Shown one piece after another: positions 50,749-63,187 of a stretch of 64,000 bases of DNA (position 1 is its first letter; every line of letters begins with the position of its first letter). Below the pieces are notes generated by a model. That model had not been told where the DNA came from, made no database searches, and saw only the letters and a program-made list of their open reading frames with translations. Where the stretch lies: NCBI RefSeq assembly GCF_900091445.1, contig NZ_LT607733.1, positions 6,599,001 to 6,663,000 of the forward strand. Reading direction: 5' to 3'. The position numbers and the translations under genes were made by a program. This DNA comes from Micromonospora echinofusca. Lineage in GTDB: Bacteria > Actinomycetota > Actinomycetes > Mycobacteriales > Micromonosporaceae.

Positions 50749-51995
50749 CCACACCGATGAGCCACCCGCGCAACGCGCTGCTCCTGAAATGGAACAGACG
50801 GCTCGTCGAAGCGCTCACCGCCCGTGGCGTCTCCTACGCCGCCGTGGTCACGGACTACGAGCTCGAGCGCCGCCGCTTCACCCTCGACGACCTGCGCGAC
50901 GCCGACGAGATCTACCGGATCGGATCGCACGACTCCGCCTCGGATCTTTTCGGCGTCGCGGCGCGTCTGCTGACCGAGGACCGCCGCTACGACCTCGTCC
51001 TGAGCCCCAGCGAGTTCAGCCATTACGCGCTCGCCGTCCTCGCATCGGTCGTGCCCGGAACGGCGCTGACCGCCCGGCAGGTGCTGGAGACCCGGGACAA
51101 GCGGGTCATGAAAGGCCTGTTCCGCCGGGCCGGTGTCCGCAGCAGCGAGGAGTACACGTCCGCCGGCAAGGCCGCCGACGCGCTTGAGGCCGGCATCGAG
51201 CCCGTGGGTGTGGTGGTGAAGCCGACCGACGGTGCCGGCGCGCGTGCCACGGTCATCGCGACGTCGGCTGCGGAACTGGCCGACGCTGTCGACCGGCTCA
51301 ACGGCCGGGCGTTGCTCGAGTCCGGTCTGGACGGCGACGAGTACCACGTCGACGCCGTCTGGAGCGGGCGGAGGCTGACCTGGCTCTCCATCTCGCGCTA
51401 TCTGCTGCCGCGGGCTCGGGTCGTCCACTCCACCATCCGCAACGGGGCGCTGCTCGTCGATCCGGCCGAGGAAGCCGACCTGTACGCGCGTGTCTTCGAC
51501 GACCAGCGCAGGCTCATCGACGCGGGCGACTTCGAGACCGGGATCAGCCATGGCGAGTTCTTCCGCACCGGGCACGGCCTGGTCTGGACCGAGATCGCGA
51601 GCCGCCCGGGTGGCGCCTGCGTCGACCACATGGTCGGAGCGGCCACCGGTCGATCGTTGACCGAGCGCTGGGTGGACGCGCTCCTGGGGGACGACGTCAC
51701 CATGGAACCGCTGCCCCGCGACCTGGGCCGCGCGGTCGGGTGGCTGAACCTCGGGCCAGCCGGCAGCGGGACCGTCGTGCGTTGCCCGAGCCTCGACGAG
51801 GTGTCGGCCTGGCCGGGCGTGATCGACGCGGACATCAGGCTGCACACGGGCGACCGGATCGACATCACCGATCCAAGCGCCTGGTCATGTCTGGTCGTGC
51901 TGGAGGCCGCGGACAGCGCGGAGTGGGAGCGCCGGCGGCGGGTCGTCGAGGCGCTCGCCCACGAGGCGTACGAGATGCAGCCGGCGACGCCTTGA
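50745..51995 (+). CDS. ATP-grasp carboxylate-amine ligase
   Basis: 416 residues. Pre-ATP-grasp domain 1-100, then DKRVMKGLFRRAGV, the ATP loop GVVVKPTDGAGARATV, acidic DEYHVDAVW and the metal motif VWTEIASRPGGAC, as in L-amino-acid ligases and BtrJ-like enzymes. It activates a carboxylate as acyl phosphate and joins it to an amine. ATG 50745 overlaps the preceding stop; ATG 50757 is an alternative. Last gene of the right arm, followed by a hairpin. Confidence 0.87.
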   Translation: MTTPMSHPRNALLLKWNRRLVEALTARGVSYAAVVTDYELERRRFTLDDLRDADEIYRIGSHDSASDLFGVAARLLTEDRRYDLVLSPSEFSHYALAVLASVVPGTALTARQVLETRDKRVMKGLFRRAGVRSSEEYTSAGKAADALEAGIEPVGVVVKPTDGAGARATVIATSAAELADAVDRLNGRALLESGLDGDEYHVDAVWSGRRLTWLSISRYLLPRARVVHSTIRNGALLVDPAEEADLYARVFDDQRRLIDAGDFETGISHGEFFRTGHGLVWTEIASRPGGACVDHMVGAATGRSLTERWVDALLGDDVTMEPLPRDLGRAVGWLNLGPAGSGTVVRCPSLDEVSAWPGVIDADIRLHTGDRIDITDPSAWSCLVVLEAADSAEWERRRRVVEALAHEAYEMQPATP

Positions 51996-52154
51996 TGCGG
52001 TGCGGGACGCCGTACCTGACATCCTCGGCTCGCACCGGTCCACAGGTCGGTCGCCGTTGGCCTGGTCTGGCGACGCTGTTCAGCCTGGAGGCCAGCGCGG
52101 AGGATCTTGGTTCGTGGAGCGGGAAGTCGGTCGGGGCTACCCGGACCGGCCCTG

Positions 52155-52197
52155 CGCGGCTGCTCGCTCCGATTCCGATGGCGAGCGGCTGACCGCG
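52155..52197. terminator. Hairpin between the ATP-grasp and subtilase genes
   Basis: CGCGG (52155-52159) with CCGCG (52193-52197) and GCTCGC (52162-52167) with GCGAGC (52181-52186) form a two-part stem. It lies between convergent stops in a 227-base gap that shows no gene, and marks the right border of the biosynthetic locus. Confidence 0.5.
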
Positions 52198-52222
52198 TGG
52201 GCCGGCCGGCGGCAGGGCCAGG

Positions 52223-53473
52223 TCAGAGTGCCGGGGACAGGTGCAGGAGACGGTTGGGCGAGCCAGCCCCCGGGTTGATCACGACCGGGCTGGCGACGCT
52301 GAACAGGTAGCTGGCCACCTGGGCCGGTGTCCAGGTCGGGTTGTTGCTGAGCACCCGAGCGGCGACGCCGGCGACGAGCGGCGCGGCGTGTGAGGTGCCG
52401 CTGATCGTCTGGGTCGCGGTGATCGAGTTCCACCAGGCCGACGTGATGCGCTCGCCGGGAGCGAAGATGTCCAGGCAGGGACCGAAGTTCGACCAGCTTG
52501 CCCGGTTGTCGTTCGTCGACGTCGCGCCTACGGTCAGCGCGGCCGGCACCGACGCGGGTGAAACGGTGCAGGCGCTCACGTTCGAGTTGCCGGCCGGAAC
52601 CGTTACCGTGATGCCGTCGGCGACCGCGTTCGTCACTGCGGTGTTGAGCGCGACGGTGGGGCTGGTCAGCACGCCGATGTTCGCCACGGCCGGCTGCCCG
52701 GCGGGGTGGTTGGCGATCATCCAGTTGATCCCGTTGATCAACATCGACAGCGTGCTCGGCAGGGCGCAGTCGAACACCTTGACCGCGACCAGCACGACGT
52801 TCTTGGCTGCCCCGTAGGTCGTCCCGCCGACGGTGCCGGCGACGTGGGTGCCGTGTCCGTTGCAGTCGTTGGCCGGGAGCGCGCCGTCGACGGCGTCGTA
52901 GCCGTACACCGCCTGGCCGCCGAAGTCGACATGGCTGATCTGGATCCCGCTGTCCACGATGTACGCCCGGACGCCGGTGCCGACACTGGTGAAGTTGTAG
53001 GTACCACTGAGTCCCAGTGATGCGTCGATCCGGTCGAGGTTCCACGGCGCGATCGTCTGGGTGGTGGCCAAGCTGGTCAAACGGTCCTGCTCCACGACCG
53101 CCACCGCCGGGTCGGCGGCCAGCCGGCGGGCCACCGGCTCGGAGGTCCGCACGGAGAAGCCGTTCAGCGCGTCGCGCCAGACCTGGTCCGGGCGGAAGCC
53201 GTACCGGTCGGCGAGGCGGGACACGCCAGCCTGCCGATCGCCGACCGCACCGCCGCTGTCCTTGAGGGTGACCACGTAGCTGCCCGGCACGCGGGTGGCG
53301 TTGCCGGTGCCGAGGATCTCGCCGGTCGTCCCGGACCGCGGCTCGGCGGCGGGTGTCGCGGTGGCCGATCCGGCAGCCACGGTGAGGAGCATGACCGTGG
53401 TGGCGAGCGTGGCCATGGCGGCCGTTCCGGGTCGACGCCCGCGGGCGAAGATCGTGTGGCGGTGGAGTCTCAT
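52223..53473 (-). CDS. Secreted S8 subtilase (proteinase K/aqualysin-like) with I9 propeptide
   Basis: 416 residues. ATG 53473 follows GGGAGG. Signal peptide to about residue 42, I9 inhibitor-type propeptide (VPGSYVVTLKDSGG ... VAVVEQDR), then the catalytic domain with Asp (AYIVDSGIQ), His (NGHGTHVAGTVGG), oxyanion Asn (VPAGNSNVSAC) and Ser (ISGTSHAAPLVAGVAA). An extracellular general protease. Longer frames upstream to 53623 lack signal-peptide sense. Confidence 0.93.
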   Translation of the reverse strand: MRLHRHTIFARGRRPGTAAMATLATTVMLLTVAAGSATATPAAEPRSGTTGEILGTGNATRVPGSYVVTLKDSGGAVGDRQAGVSRLADRYGFRPDQVWRDALNGFSVRTSEPVARRLAADPAVAVVEQDRLTSLATTQTIAPWNLDRIDASLGLSGTYNFTSVGTGVRAYIVDSGIQISHVDFGGQAVYGYDAVDGALPANDCNGHGTHVAGTVGGTTYGAAKNVVLVAVKVFDCALPSTLSMLINGINWMIANHPAGQPAVANIGVLTSPTVALNTAVTNAVADGITVTVPAGNSNVSACTVSPASVPAALTVGATSTNDNRASWSNFGPCLDIFAPGERITSAWWNSITATQTISGTSHAAPLVAGVAARVLSNNPTWTPAQVASYLFSVASPVVINPGAGSPNRLLHLSPAL

Positions 53474-53784
53474 TCCCGGCCTCCCTTTGTTCCGGCCATT
53501 CCGGCGGGCACACGACGCGCCGATTGAATGGTCCGAACGGTTTTGCTGGATCGTACAGCCGATATAAGTCCGGATTCCATCGCGGAAATCGTGAATCCAA
53601 TCGATGAAAGTCTTTTTGGGCATGGAGTGGGAAGAGTCCTTGATCGATGTATCAGGGCTGCTTCCGGGGCCTCTGCCGCGGCTGCTCTTCGATCGAATCT
53701 AGGGTCTTGTCCCCCCGCCGCAGTCCGCGTGCCGACGACGCCGGTCCGTGCCGCTCGTCCGCCTGCCCGGGCCACCCCCGCCAG
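53474..53784. other. 311-base gap upstream of the subtilase
   Basis: No gene seen. The left 150 bases are A+T-rich for this genome (runs such as GAAAGTCTTTTTG and CGATATAAG) and should contain the subtilase promoter on the minus strand. The right part follows the rmlB stop; no clear hairpin. Confidence 0.5.
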
Positions 53785-56377
<2,593 letters not shown>

Positions 56378-56449
56378 CCGTGTGTTACCTCCGCGAGCGG
56401 AATGGGGACGATCCGGCGGCTCGGGCGGTCGGCCCGGCCGGACCGGGGC

Positions 56450-57148
56450 TCAGTCGGCGGGCATCGGCCGGATGACGACGCTCGCCAGGTCGACGCCCTC
56501 GGGCTGGCCCAGCACCCAGAGGATGCTGTCGGCGATCTGGCCCGCTGTCAGGCTCCCGCCCGCCGGGGTGCCCCCGGCGGGCGCCCAGAAGGCGGTGTCG
56601 ACCCGGCCCGGCGCGATCAACGTGACCCGGATCCCGTCGCCGGTGACCATCAGCCGGATGTTCTCCGCGAGCCCGGTGACCGCCCACTTCGTGGCCCCGT
56701 ACAGGTTGCCGCGGGTGGCGACGAGGCCGGCGAGGCTGCCCACCAGGATGATCTGGCCACGGGTGCGGCGCAGGCTCGGCAGCGCAGCGCGCACCAGCAG
56801 GGCCGGCCCGAGCACGTTGACGAGGACCATCTCCCGCCAGCCTCGTGGGTCCCCGTCGTCCATGCCGTCGAAGGTGGCCATCCCGGCGTTCGCGATCACG
56901 GTGTCCAGCCGGCCGAAGCGCTCGACCGTGGTGCGTACGGCCCGCTCCACCGCGGCGGGGTCGGCCGCGTCGCCGGGCACCACCACCAACCGTTGTCCGG
57001 CGTCGGCCCGGGCGGCGAAGCGTGCGAGCCGCTGCGGGTCACGGCCGGTCACCGCGACCCGGTGGCCCCGGCGTAGCAGCCGCTCGGCGGTCGCCGCCCC
57101 GATGCCGCTGGCGCCGCCCGTGATCAGGGTGACCGGAGTGTCCGGCAT
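56450..57148 (-). CDS. Short-chain dehydrogenase/reductase
   Basis: 232 residues, classical SDR: TLITGGASGIGAATAERL (cofactor), VIANAGMA (NNAG-like), GSLAGLVATRGNLYGATKWAV with catalytic Ser-Tyr-Lys, and IAPGRVDTAF. NADP preference is suggested by TGRDPQR. GAGGAGG precedes ATG 57148. Same direction as the flavoprotein and rmlB; probable operon. Substrate unknown. Confidence 0.87.
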   Translation of the reverse strand: MPDTPVTLITGGASGIGAATAERLLRRGHRVAVTGRDPQRLARFAARADAGQRLVVVPGDAADPAAVERAVRTTVERFGRLDTVIANAGMATFDGMDDGDPRGWREMVLVNVLGPALLVRAALPSLRRTRGQIILVGSLAGLVATRGNLYGATKWAVTGLAENIRLMVTGDGIRVTLIAPGRVDTAFWAPAGGTPAGGSLTAGQIADSILWVLGQPEGVDLASVVIRPMPAD

Positions 57149-57284
57149 GGCAGCCTCCTCCTCGGCACCGGCGGCACGGGGTCGGCGGCCGGGCCCCGGC
57201 GCGGCCGGCGATGTCGCGCCCGCCGCAACCATCTTCGGCCGCCGTCACCGGTCCGGGCTTCTCTGAGCTTGCCGGGCCCGGACA

Positions 57285-57410
57285 CGCGTGCGGGGCAGGG
57301 CCCAGGCCGGCCCTGCCCCGGACAGACGCGTGCGGGGCAGGGCCCAGGCCGGCCCCACCCCGGACAGACGCGTGCGGGGCAGGGCCCGGGCCGGCCCCAC
57401 CCCGCACGCG
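57285..57410. repeat. Three tandem 42-bp repeats that form hairpins
   Basis: Unit starts (CGCGTGCGGGG) at 57285, 57327 and 57369, period exactly 42. The first unit holds a perfect 12-bp stem (57291-57302 with 57309-57320). The array lies just downstream of the MFS stop (57418) on the minus strand, so it may terminate that transcript. It could read as 14-residue repeats but no start or gene context supports translation. Confidence 0.8.
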
Positions 57411-57417
57411 GGCTCAC

Positions 57418-59034
57418 TCAGCCGGCCTGCGCGGGCGCCTCCGCCGCGGCCGTGCCGCTGGCCGGCTTCTGCGGCTTCGGCGGCGGGGGCACCGGGGCCA
57501 CCTTGCGCAGCGCGGCCACGGAGAGGACGGCCAGGCCGAGCACGACGATCGCCCCGACCAGGGCGACGGTGTTCAGACCGGCGGTGAAGGCGTCGTGCGC
57601 GGCGTCGACCAGGCCGCTGCCCAGCGGGCTGGGCAGCGACCGGGCGGCGGTTTCCGCAGCCTCGACACTGGCCCGGGCGGCCTGCGCCGCCTCGGTGGTG
57701 ACGCCAGAGGGCAGCCCGTCGGTCAGCTCGGTGCGGTAGACGGCGGCGGCGACGCTGCCCAGGGCCGCGATGCCGAAGGCCACCCCGAACTCGCTGCCGG
57801 TCTGCATCACCGCCGATGCGGAGCCGGTCTTCTCGGTGGAAACCGCCCCGATCGCCAGGCCGGTCACCAGGCCGAGCGGGATGCCCACGCCGAACAGCAC
57901 GATGCCGAAGCCGATCAGCACGGGCGCCAGCCCGCCGGTGCGGGTGACCTGGCTGAGCACCACGTACCCGAGAGCCGCGACGACCATCCCGAAAGCGAGC
58001 ACGTACGCCGGGCGGATCCGTTGCGCCAGACCGGGGCCGAGCATGAGTCCGACGATCAGACCCAGGGTCGGCGGCAGCATCCACAACCCGGTGCCGAGGG
58101 TGGAGAGGCCCTCCACCGTCTGCAGGTGCAGGGTCACCAGCAACGAGCTGCCACCCTGCACCGCGCCGCCGAGCAGGCCGAAGATTACCGCGGCGGCGAA
58201 GATCTGGTTGCGGAACAGCTTGGTGTCGAGCATCGGGTCGCGGAGCGACCGTTGCCGCACGACGAACGCCACGGCGGTCACGAGGCCGACGACCACGGCG
58301 GCGACGGGCACGGGGGCCCAACCGTTCTTGGCCAGTTCCTTGAGGCCGAAGATGACCAGCAGCACGCCGGCCAGGGAGAGCGCGACGCTGGCCAGATCCA
58401 GCGGGCCCCGGTGCGGGTTGCGGTACTCCGGCAGCAGCCGTGGACCGGTCAGCAGCAGCAGGAGCATCACCGGCACGCCGATCAGGAACACCGAGCCCCA
58501 CCAGAAGAACCGCAGCAGGACACCGCCGACGACCGGGCCGATCAGCAGACCGCCCATGAAGCAGCTCATCCAGGAGGCGATGGCCATGCCGCGCTGGGCG
58601 GGATGGGCGAACATGTGGCTGATCAGGCCCAGCCCGCAGGGCATGACGGTGGCGGCCGCCACGCCCATCAGCGCCCGGGCGCCGAACAGCATCCAGAACG
58701 ACGTGGAGAAGGCGGCGACCACCGAGGTGACCCCGAACAGCGCCGCGCCCAGCAGCAGCAGCTTCCGCCGGCCGACACGGTCGCCCAGGCTGCCCATCGT
58801 GATGAGGAAGCCGGCGGTCATGAAGCCGTAGATGTCGACGACCCAGAGCTGCTCGGTGCTGTTGGCACCGAGCGCCACGCTCAGGTGTGGCAGGGCGAGA
58901 TAGAGCACGCTGAGGTCCAGCGACATCAGCAGCGCGGCGAGGGCCAGCACGGCCAGTCCGGCGAATTCGCGGCGGCCCGCCAGCGCGCCGGGAGCGGCGG
59001 AGGCGTCCGACGGCATGTCGGCATGGGACGACAT
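57418..59034 (-). CDS. MFS drug exporter, DHA2 (14-TMS) family
   Basis: 538 residues, 14 membrane segments. Motif A appears as GSLGDRVGRRKLLLLG, motif C region as GLLIGPVVGGVLL, and LDLSVLYLALPHLSVALG matches the TM1 motif of EmrB/SmvA-like proteins. C-terminal tail is Pro/Ala-rich. GAAGGAT before ATG 59034. Exports cationic or hydrophobic small molecules using the proton gradient; next to the SARP gene it may confer self-protection for a neighbouring cluster (inference). Confidence 0.9.
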   Translation of the reverse strand: MSSHADMPSDASAAPGALAGRREFAGLAVLALAALLMSLDLSVLYLALPHLSVALGANSTEQLWVVDIYGFMTAGFLITMGSLGDRVGRRKLLLLGAALFGVTSVVAAFSTSFWMLFGARALMGVAAATVMPCGLGLISHMFAHPAQRGMAIASWMSCFMGGLLIGPVVGGVLLRFFWWGSVFLIGVPVMLLLLLTGPRLLPEYRNPHRGPLDLASVALSLAGVLLVIFGLKELAKNGWAPVPVAAVVVGLVTAVAFVVRQRSLRDPMLDTKLFRNQIFAAAVIFGLLGGAVQGGSSLLVTLHLQTVEGLSTLGTGLWMLPPTLGLIVGLMLGPGLAQRIRPAYVLAFGMVVAALGYVVLSQVTRTGGLAPVLIGFGIVLFGVGIPLGLVTGLAIGAVSTEKTGSASAVMQTGSEFGVAFGIAALGSVAAAVYRTELTDGLPSGVTTEAAQAARASVEAAETAARSLPSPLGSGLVDAAHDAFTAGLNTVALVGAIVVLGLAVLSVAALRKVAPVPPPPKPQKPASGTAAAEAPAQAG

Positions 59035-59080
59035 GTTGATCCTTCCTTCTCGTCGGCCGTCCGGGGACGGCGGAACAGGG

Positions 59081-59662
59081 TCACCGGACGTACGGGCGGC
59101 TCTTCCGGTGATTGCGCAACGCCTCGCCCCACCAGACCAGCTCGTCGAACATGCGCCGCGCGTCCAGGGACACGGCCTCGGCCTCGACCGGCTGGCCGTC
59201 GGCGTCGAAGAGCGCCCGGTGGTTCGGCAGGCTGACGGTCTCCCGGATGGTTGCCGACCCGAGCGCGGCGAACACCTGCCGGAGTTGCTCGGCGGCGCGC
59301 AGGCCGCCCGCCGGGCCGCCGTAGCAGAGGAAGCCGACCGGCTTGGCCTGCCACTCCTCCCGGTACCAGTCGACGGCGTTCTTCAGCGACGCCGGAAAGC
59401 TGCGGTTGTGTTCGGGCACCACCACCACGAAGGCGTCCGCGCTGGCGAGCCAGGGGCTCAGGTCGCGTACGGCCTGCGGCCGCACGTCGCCCTCGGCGAG
59501 GCGTACCTCCGGCAGACGGGCCTCGGCCAGCTCGATCAGGTCGACCTGGAGGTCGCTGCGCAGCTCGGCCTGGCCGGCGAGCCAGCGGGCCGCGACCGAG
59601 CCGAAACGCCCGGCCCGGATGCTGCCGACGACAATTGCCAGACGTAATCGCGATGACGGCAT
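59081..59662 (-). CDS. NADPH-dependent FMN reductase
   Basis: 193 residues, flavodoxin-like fold. FMN phosphate site VGSIRAGRFGSVAARWL, then PEHNRSFPASLKNAVDWY (family signature PEYNxSxPxxLKNAxDW) and FLCYGGPAGGLRAAEQLR. It supplies reduced FMN or reduces quinones. GAGGAG precedes ATG 59662. Divergent from the SARP gene; triple direct repeats lie in the shared control region. Confidence 0.9.
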   Translation of the reverse strand: MPSSRLRLAIVVGSIRAGRFGSVAARWLAGQAELRSDLQVDLIELAEARLPEVRLAEGDVRPQAVRDLSPWLASADAFVVVVPEHNRSFPASLKNAVDWYREEWQAKPVGFLCYGGPAGGLRAAEQLRQVFAALGSATIRETVSLPNHRALFDADGQPVEAEAVSLDARRMFDELVWWGEALRNHRKSRPYVR

Positions 59663-59739
59663 TCCACGAACTCCTCGCATTTTCGTTGGCCGGCGTCCGT
59701 CGAAGTGGTATTAGCCCAGGTCATTGTCGCCGCGGGGGG

Positions 59740-59772
59740 TTCCGGAATCGTTCCGGTGCTGTTCGGGCGCGT
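59740..59772 (+). promoter_or_regulatory. Three 11-bp-period direct repeats, likely SARP binding site
   Basis: TTCCGG at 59740, TTCCGG at 59751 and TTCGGG at 59762 repeat every 11 bases, one helical turn, ending about 50 bases before a TAGAGT (59822-59827) that lies 6 bases from the regulator ATG. SARP regulators bind heptamer direct repeats spaced 11 or 22 bases near -35. The site is also 78 bases from the FMN reductase start. Confidence 0.6.
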
Positions 59773-59833
59773 CGGAGCAACGCCGAAACGCCTCGTCACG
59801 CATTCTCTGCGGCTCCTCGGTTAGAGTGTCCGC

Positions 59834-62800
59834 ATGCGCTTTGGTGTGCTCGGCCCACTGGAGGTGTGGACCACCAATGGGCGGCACGTCAAGATTCCCG
59901 AGTGGAAAGTCCGCGCACTATTGGTGAACCTGCTCGCGCAGTCCGGTCGGGCCGTCACGGCGGACCGACTGATCGACGATCTGTGGGGTGACCGGCCGCC
60001 GGCCAACCCGCACGCCGTGCTCCGCAGCAAGATCTCGCAGTTGCGCCGGGTGTTGCGCGACGCCGAGCCGGGCCTGCCCGACCCGGTCGTGCGGCGCGGG
60101 GCCAGCTACGCGCTGGACCTCCCGGCGGACGCGGTCGACGCGCACCGCTTCGAGGCCCTGCTGGCCCGGGCGGAGCACCTCGGTGATCGGCGGCAGCGGG
60201 TCTCGGTCCTGGCCGAGGCGCTCGCGCTGTGGCGCGGACCGTGCTTCGCGGGTTTCGCCGACGCACCGTTCGCCGCCGGCGCGGTGGCCCGGCTGGAGGA
60301 GCGGCGGCTGACCGCGCTGGAGGAGCAGGTCGCGCTGCGTGCCGAGCTCGGCGAGGACGTGACGCTGGTCGGCGAGCTGGCGGACCTGGTGGCCGACCAT
60401 CCGTTGCGGGAGCGGTTCCGGGCCGCCCAGATGCGGGTGCTCTACCGCCTCGGCCGGCAGGGTGACGCGCTCGCCGCGTACCGGGACCTGCGCGAACGGC
60501 TCAGCGAGGAACTGGGGCTCGAGCCGGGCCCGGCCGTGGTGGCCCTGCACCAGGCGATCCTGCGGCAGGAGGAGAGCCTGGCGGCGGCGCCCGCCGCTCC
60601 GCCGGTCCGGCGTCGGCTGACCAATCTGCCCACGCCGCTGACCGGCCTGGTCGGCCGCGACGGCGCCGTCGACGAGGTGCGCGCACTGCTGGAGGCTGGC
60701 CGGCTGGTCAGCCTCGTCGGCCCCGGCGGGGTGGGCAAGACGAGGCTGGCGGTCGAGGCCGCCCGCGGGCTGACCGCGGACTTCCCCGACGGCGTCTGGC
60801 TGGTCGAGCTGGCCGCCCTGGACCGTACGGCCGGTGCGGCGGACCCGGCCGAGGCCGACCGGCCCGCCCTGCAGGGCCTGGTCGACCGGGTCGCCGCCGA
60901 GCTGGACGTGCGGGCGCCGACGGGTGCCCGGTCCTGTGTGGAGAGGCTGGCGGACGCGCTGCACGACCGCCGCCTCCTGCTGGTGCTGGACAACTGCGAA
61001 CACGTGGTCGACGACGCGGCGGAGCTGGTCCGCCGGATGCTCGGCGGGCTGCCCGGTCTGCGTGTGCTCACCACCAGCCAGGAGCCGCTGGGGGTGGCCG
61101 GTGAGCAGGTGTGGGTGGTGCCACCGCTGGCGCTGCCCGAACCGGGGGCCGACCACGACCCGGCGCGGTTGTTCCGCTACGGCGCGGTCGAGCTGTTCAC
61201 CCTGCGCGCCCGGGCCGGGGCGGCCGGCTTCACGATCGGGCCGGAGAACGCCGCCGATGTCGCGGCGGTCTGCCGCCGCCTGGACGGCATTCCGCTGGCG
61301 CTCGAACTCGCCGCCACCCGGGTCCGGGCGATGGGCATCCGCCAGCTCGCGGCCGGGCTGGACGACCGGTTCGGGTTGCTCGCCTCCGGGCGGCGTTCCG
61401 AGCCGGCCCGGCAACAGACGCTGCGCGCGATGATCGACTGGAGCTGGGAGCTGCTCAGCGGCCCGGAGCGGGCGCTGCTGCGCCGGCTCGCGGTGCACGC
61501 CGACGGTTGCACGCTCGCCGCCGCGCGCGAGGTCTGTGCCGGCGGTGAGGTGGATCCGGCTCAGGTGCCGGACCTGTTGGCCCGTTTGATCGACCGGTCC
61601 CTGCTGGTGCCGACGGAGCAGCCCGACGGCCCCCGGTACCGCCTGCTGGAGTCGGTCGCCGCCTACTGCCTGGAGCAGTTGAGCGAGGCGGGCGAGCTGG
61701 CCGAGGTGCGCGCCCGTCACGCCGAGTGGTACACGGCCCTGGCCGAGCAGGCCGACGAGCGGCTGCGGGGAGTGCACCAGCGCACCGCGTTGCGCCAGAT
61801 GGACGCCGAGGCGGCCAACTTCCGCGCCGCGCTGCGCGTCTGCGTGCACCGCCGCGACGCCCACCTCGCCCTGCGCCTGACCTGTGCGCTGGCGTGGTAC
61901 TGGGTGCTGCGCAGCCGGGTCGGGGAGGGGCGCCGGGCGCTGGCCACCGCGTTGACCGTTCCGGGCGTCGCACCGGAGGGCCTGCGCGGCACGGCGATGA
62001 CCTGGCAGGCGGGCATCGCCGCGCTGGCCGGCGAGCCGCCGGACGCCCTGATCGAGCCGCGGTACGCAACCGCGAAGAGCTACGTCGACGATCCGCACGA
62101 CCCGGCGGGCCGGGCCCGCGCCGCCCTGCTGCTGGCGGTGGTCACTCCGCTCGATGTCACCCGGCCGGCCGCGAACCCGGTCAACCGGCTGTTGGCGACC
62201 TTCCGCGCGCTCGGCGACCGGTGGGGGGAGGCGGCGGCGCTGGCCGTGCTGGCGTACCACGCCCAGTTGCGCGGCGACTTCTCCGCCCTGCGCCGCGACG
62301 CCGAGCGCAGCCTGGTCCTCTTCCGCGAGCTGGGCGACCACTGGGGCATCCTCCAGGCGACCACCCCGCTGGCTGAGCTGGCCCAGTTCACCGGGGAGTA
62401 CGACCGCGCCGGCCGGTGGTTCGCCGACGGGTTGCACATCGCGCAGGAGCTCGGCCTACGCGCCGAGGTGGCGCGGCAGCTCAACGGGGCGGGCCGGATA
62501 GCCCAGCTCCAGGGCGACAACGTCCGTGCCCGGGAGCTGTTCCGGCGGGCCCGTACGCTCGCCGCCGAGGAGTCGGTCAAGGCCATGGAGCAGGTCGCCG
62601 ACCTCGGGTTGGCGGTCGCGGACCGGTGGGAGGGCAACCTCGACGCGGCCGAGCGGCGGCTGCTGCCGTGGTTGAGCTGGAACCGTCGGGCCGCCTGGCC
62701 GGCGGGCATCGCGGCGGTCCAGGCCGAGCTGGGCTTCGTCGCTGAGCAGCGCGGCGATGTCGACACCGCCTCGGAGCGGCACCGGGAAGGCTGGGAGGCC

Positions 62801-63115
62801 GCCCGGCAGACCCGGGAGAGCCGGACGGTCGCGTTGGCGCTGGAGGGCCTGGCGGGGGCGCGGGCGGTGGCCGGCGACGGGGTGGGCGCCGCCCGGCTAC
62901 TCGGCGCGGCGGCGGCGACCCGCGAGTCGGTGGGGATGGCTCTGCCGCCGGCCGAGCGCGGAGACGTGAAGCGGATCGCCGCGCTGGCCCGTGGCGCGCT
63001 GGGCGAGGACGGCTTCAAGAGCGAGTTCGAGTACGGCGCCGGTCTGCGGCCGGAGGAGTGTGTGGCGCGGGCTCTGACGGAGAGGGCCGGCACCGTCGTC
63101 GCGGACGGGCGGTAG
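59834..63115 (+). CDS. SARP-type transcriptional regulator with BTAD, NB-ARC and TPR regions (AfsR-like)
   Basis: 1093 residues. OmpR-type winged helix 1-95 ([44 protein letters not shown]), BTAD 96-245 ([20 protein letters not shown]), then P-loop [14 protein letters not shown] near 295, Walker [12 protein letters not shown], and helical TPR-like repeats to the end. Activator of antibiotic clusters in actinomycetes. ATG 59834 without a binding site; a TAGAGT close upstream suggests a leaderless transcript. No TTA codon noticed near the start. Confidence 0.92.
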   Translation: MRFGVLGPLEVWTTNGRHVKIPEWKVRALLVNLLAQSGRAVTADRLIDDLWGDRPPANPHAVLRSKISQLRRVLRDAEPGLPDPVVRRGASYALDLPADAVDAHRFEALLARAEHLGDRRQRVSVLAEALALWRGPCFAGFADAPFAAGAVARLEERRLTALEEQVALRAELGEDVTLVGELADLVADHPLRERFRAAQMRVLYRLGRQGDALAAYRDLRERLSEELGLEPGPAVVALHQAILRQEESLAAAPAAPPVRRRLTNLPTPLTGLVGRDGAVDEVRALLEAGRLVSLVGPGGVGKTRLAVEAARGLTADFPDGVWLVELAALDRTAGAADPAEADRPALQGLVDRVAAELDVRAPTGARSCVERLADALHDRRLLLVLDNCEHVVDDAAELVRRMLGGLPGLRVLTTSQEPLGVAGEQVWVVPPLALPEPGADHDPARLFRYGAVELFTLRARAGAAGFTIGPENAADVAAVCRRLDGIPLALELAATRVRAMGIRQLAAGLDDRFGLLASGRRSEPARQQTLRAMIDWSWELLSGPERALLRRLAVHADGCTLAAAREVCAGGEVDPAQVPDLLARLIDRSLLVPTEQPDGPRYRLLESVAAYCLEQLSEAGELAEVRARHAEWYTALAEQADERLRGVHQRTALRQMDAEAANFRAALRVCVHRRDAHLALRLTCALAWYWVLRSRVGEGRRALATALTVPGVAPEGLRGTAMTWQAGIAALAGEPPDALIEPRYATAKSYVDDPHDPAGRARAALLLAVVTPLDVTRPAANPVNRLLATFRALGDRWGEAAALAVLAYHAQLRGDFSALRRDAERSLVLFRELGDHWGILQATTPLAELAQFTGEYDRAGRWFADGLHIAQELGLRAEVARQLNGAGRIAQLQGDNVRARELFRRARTLAAEESVKAMEQVADLGLAVADRWEGNLDAAERRLLPWLSWNRRAAWPAGIAAVQAELGFVAEQRGDVDTASERHREGWEAARQTRESRTVALALEGLAGARAVAGDGVGAARLLGAAAATRESVGMALPPAERGDVKRIAALARGALGEDGFKSEFEYGAGLRPEECVARALTERAGTVVADGR

Positions 63116-63187
63116 CGGCGCGGGCCCGCGTGGCGGAACCAGTCGAACAGGTGAGGTGCCCACAGGGCACGGAGGAAGAGGTGGATC

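Noticed and set aside
52021..52192. Plus-strand frame after the ATP-grasp gene
   Set aside because: No ribosome binding site or domain; the stretch contains the terminator-like hairpin.
57285..57410. CRISPR array
   Set aside because: Repeats are directly adjacent 42-bp units with no variable spacers and no cas genes nearby.
59918..62437. 839-codon open frame on the minus strand
   Set aside because: Exactly antisense to the SARP regulator; composition is Gln/Arg/Gly-rich without domains, the usual mirror frame of GC-rich genes.
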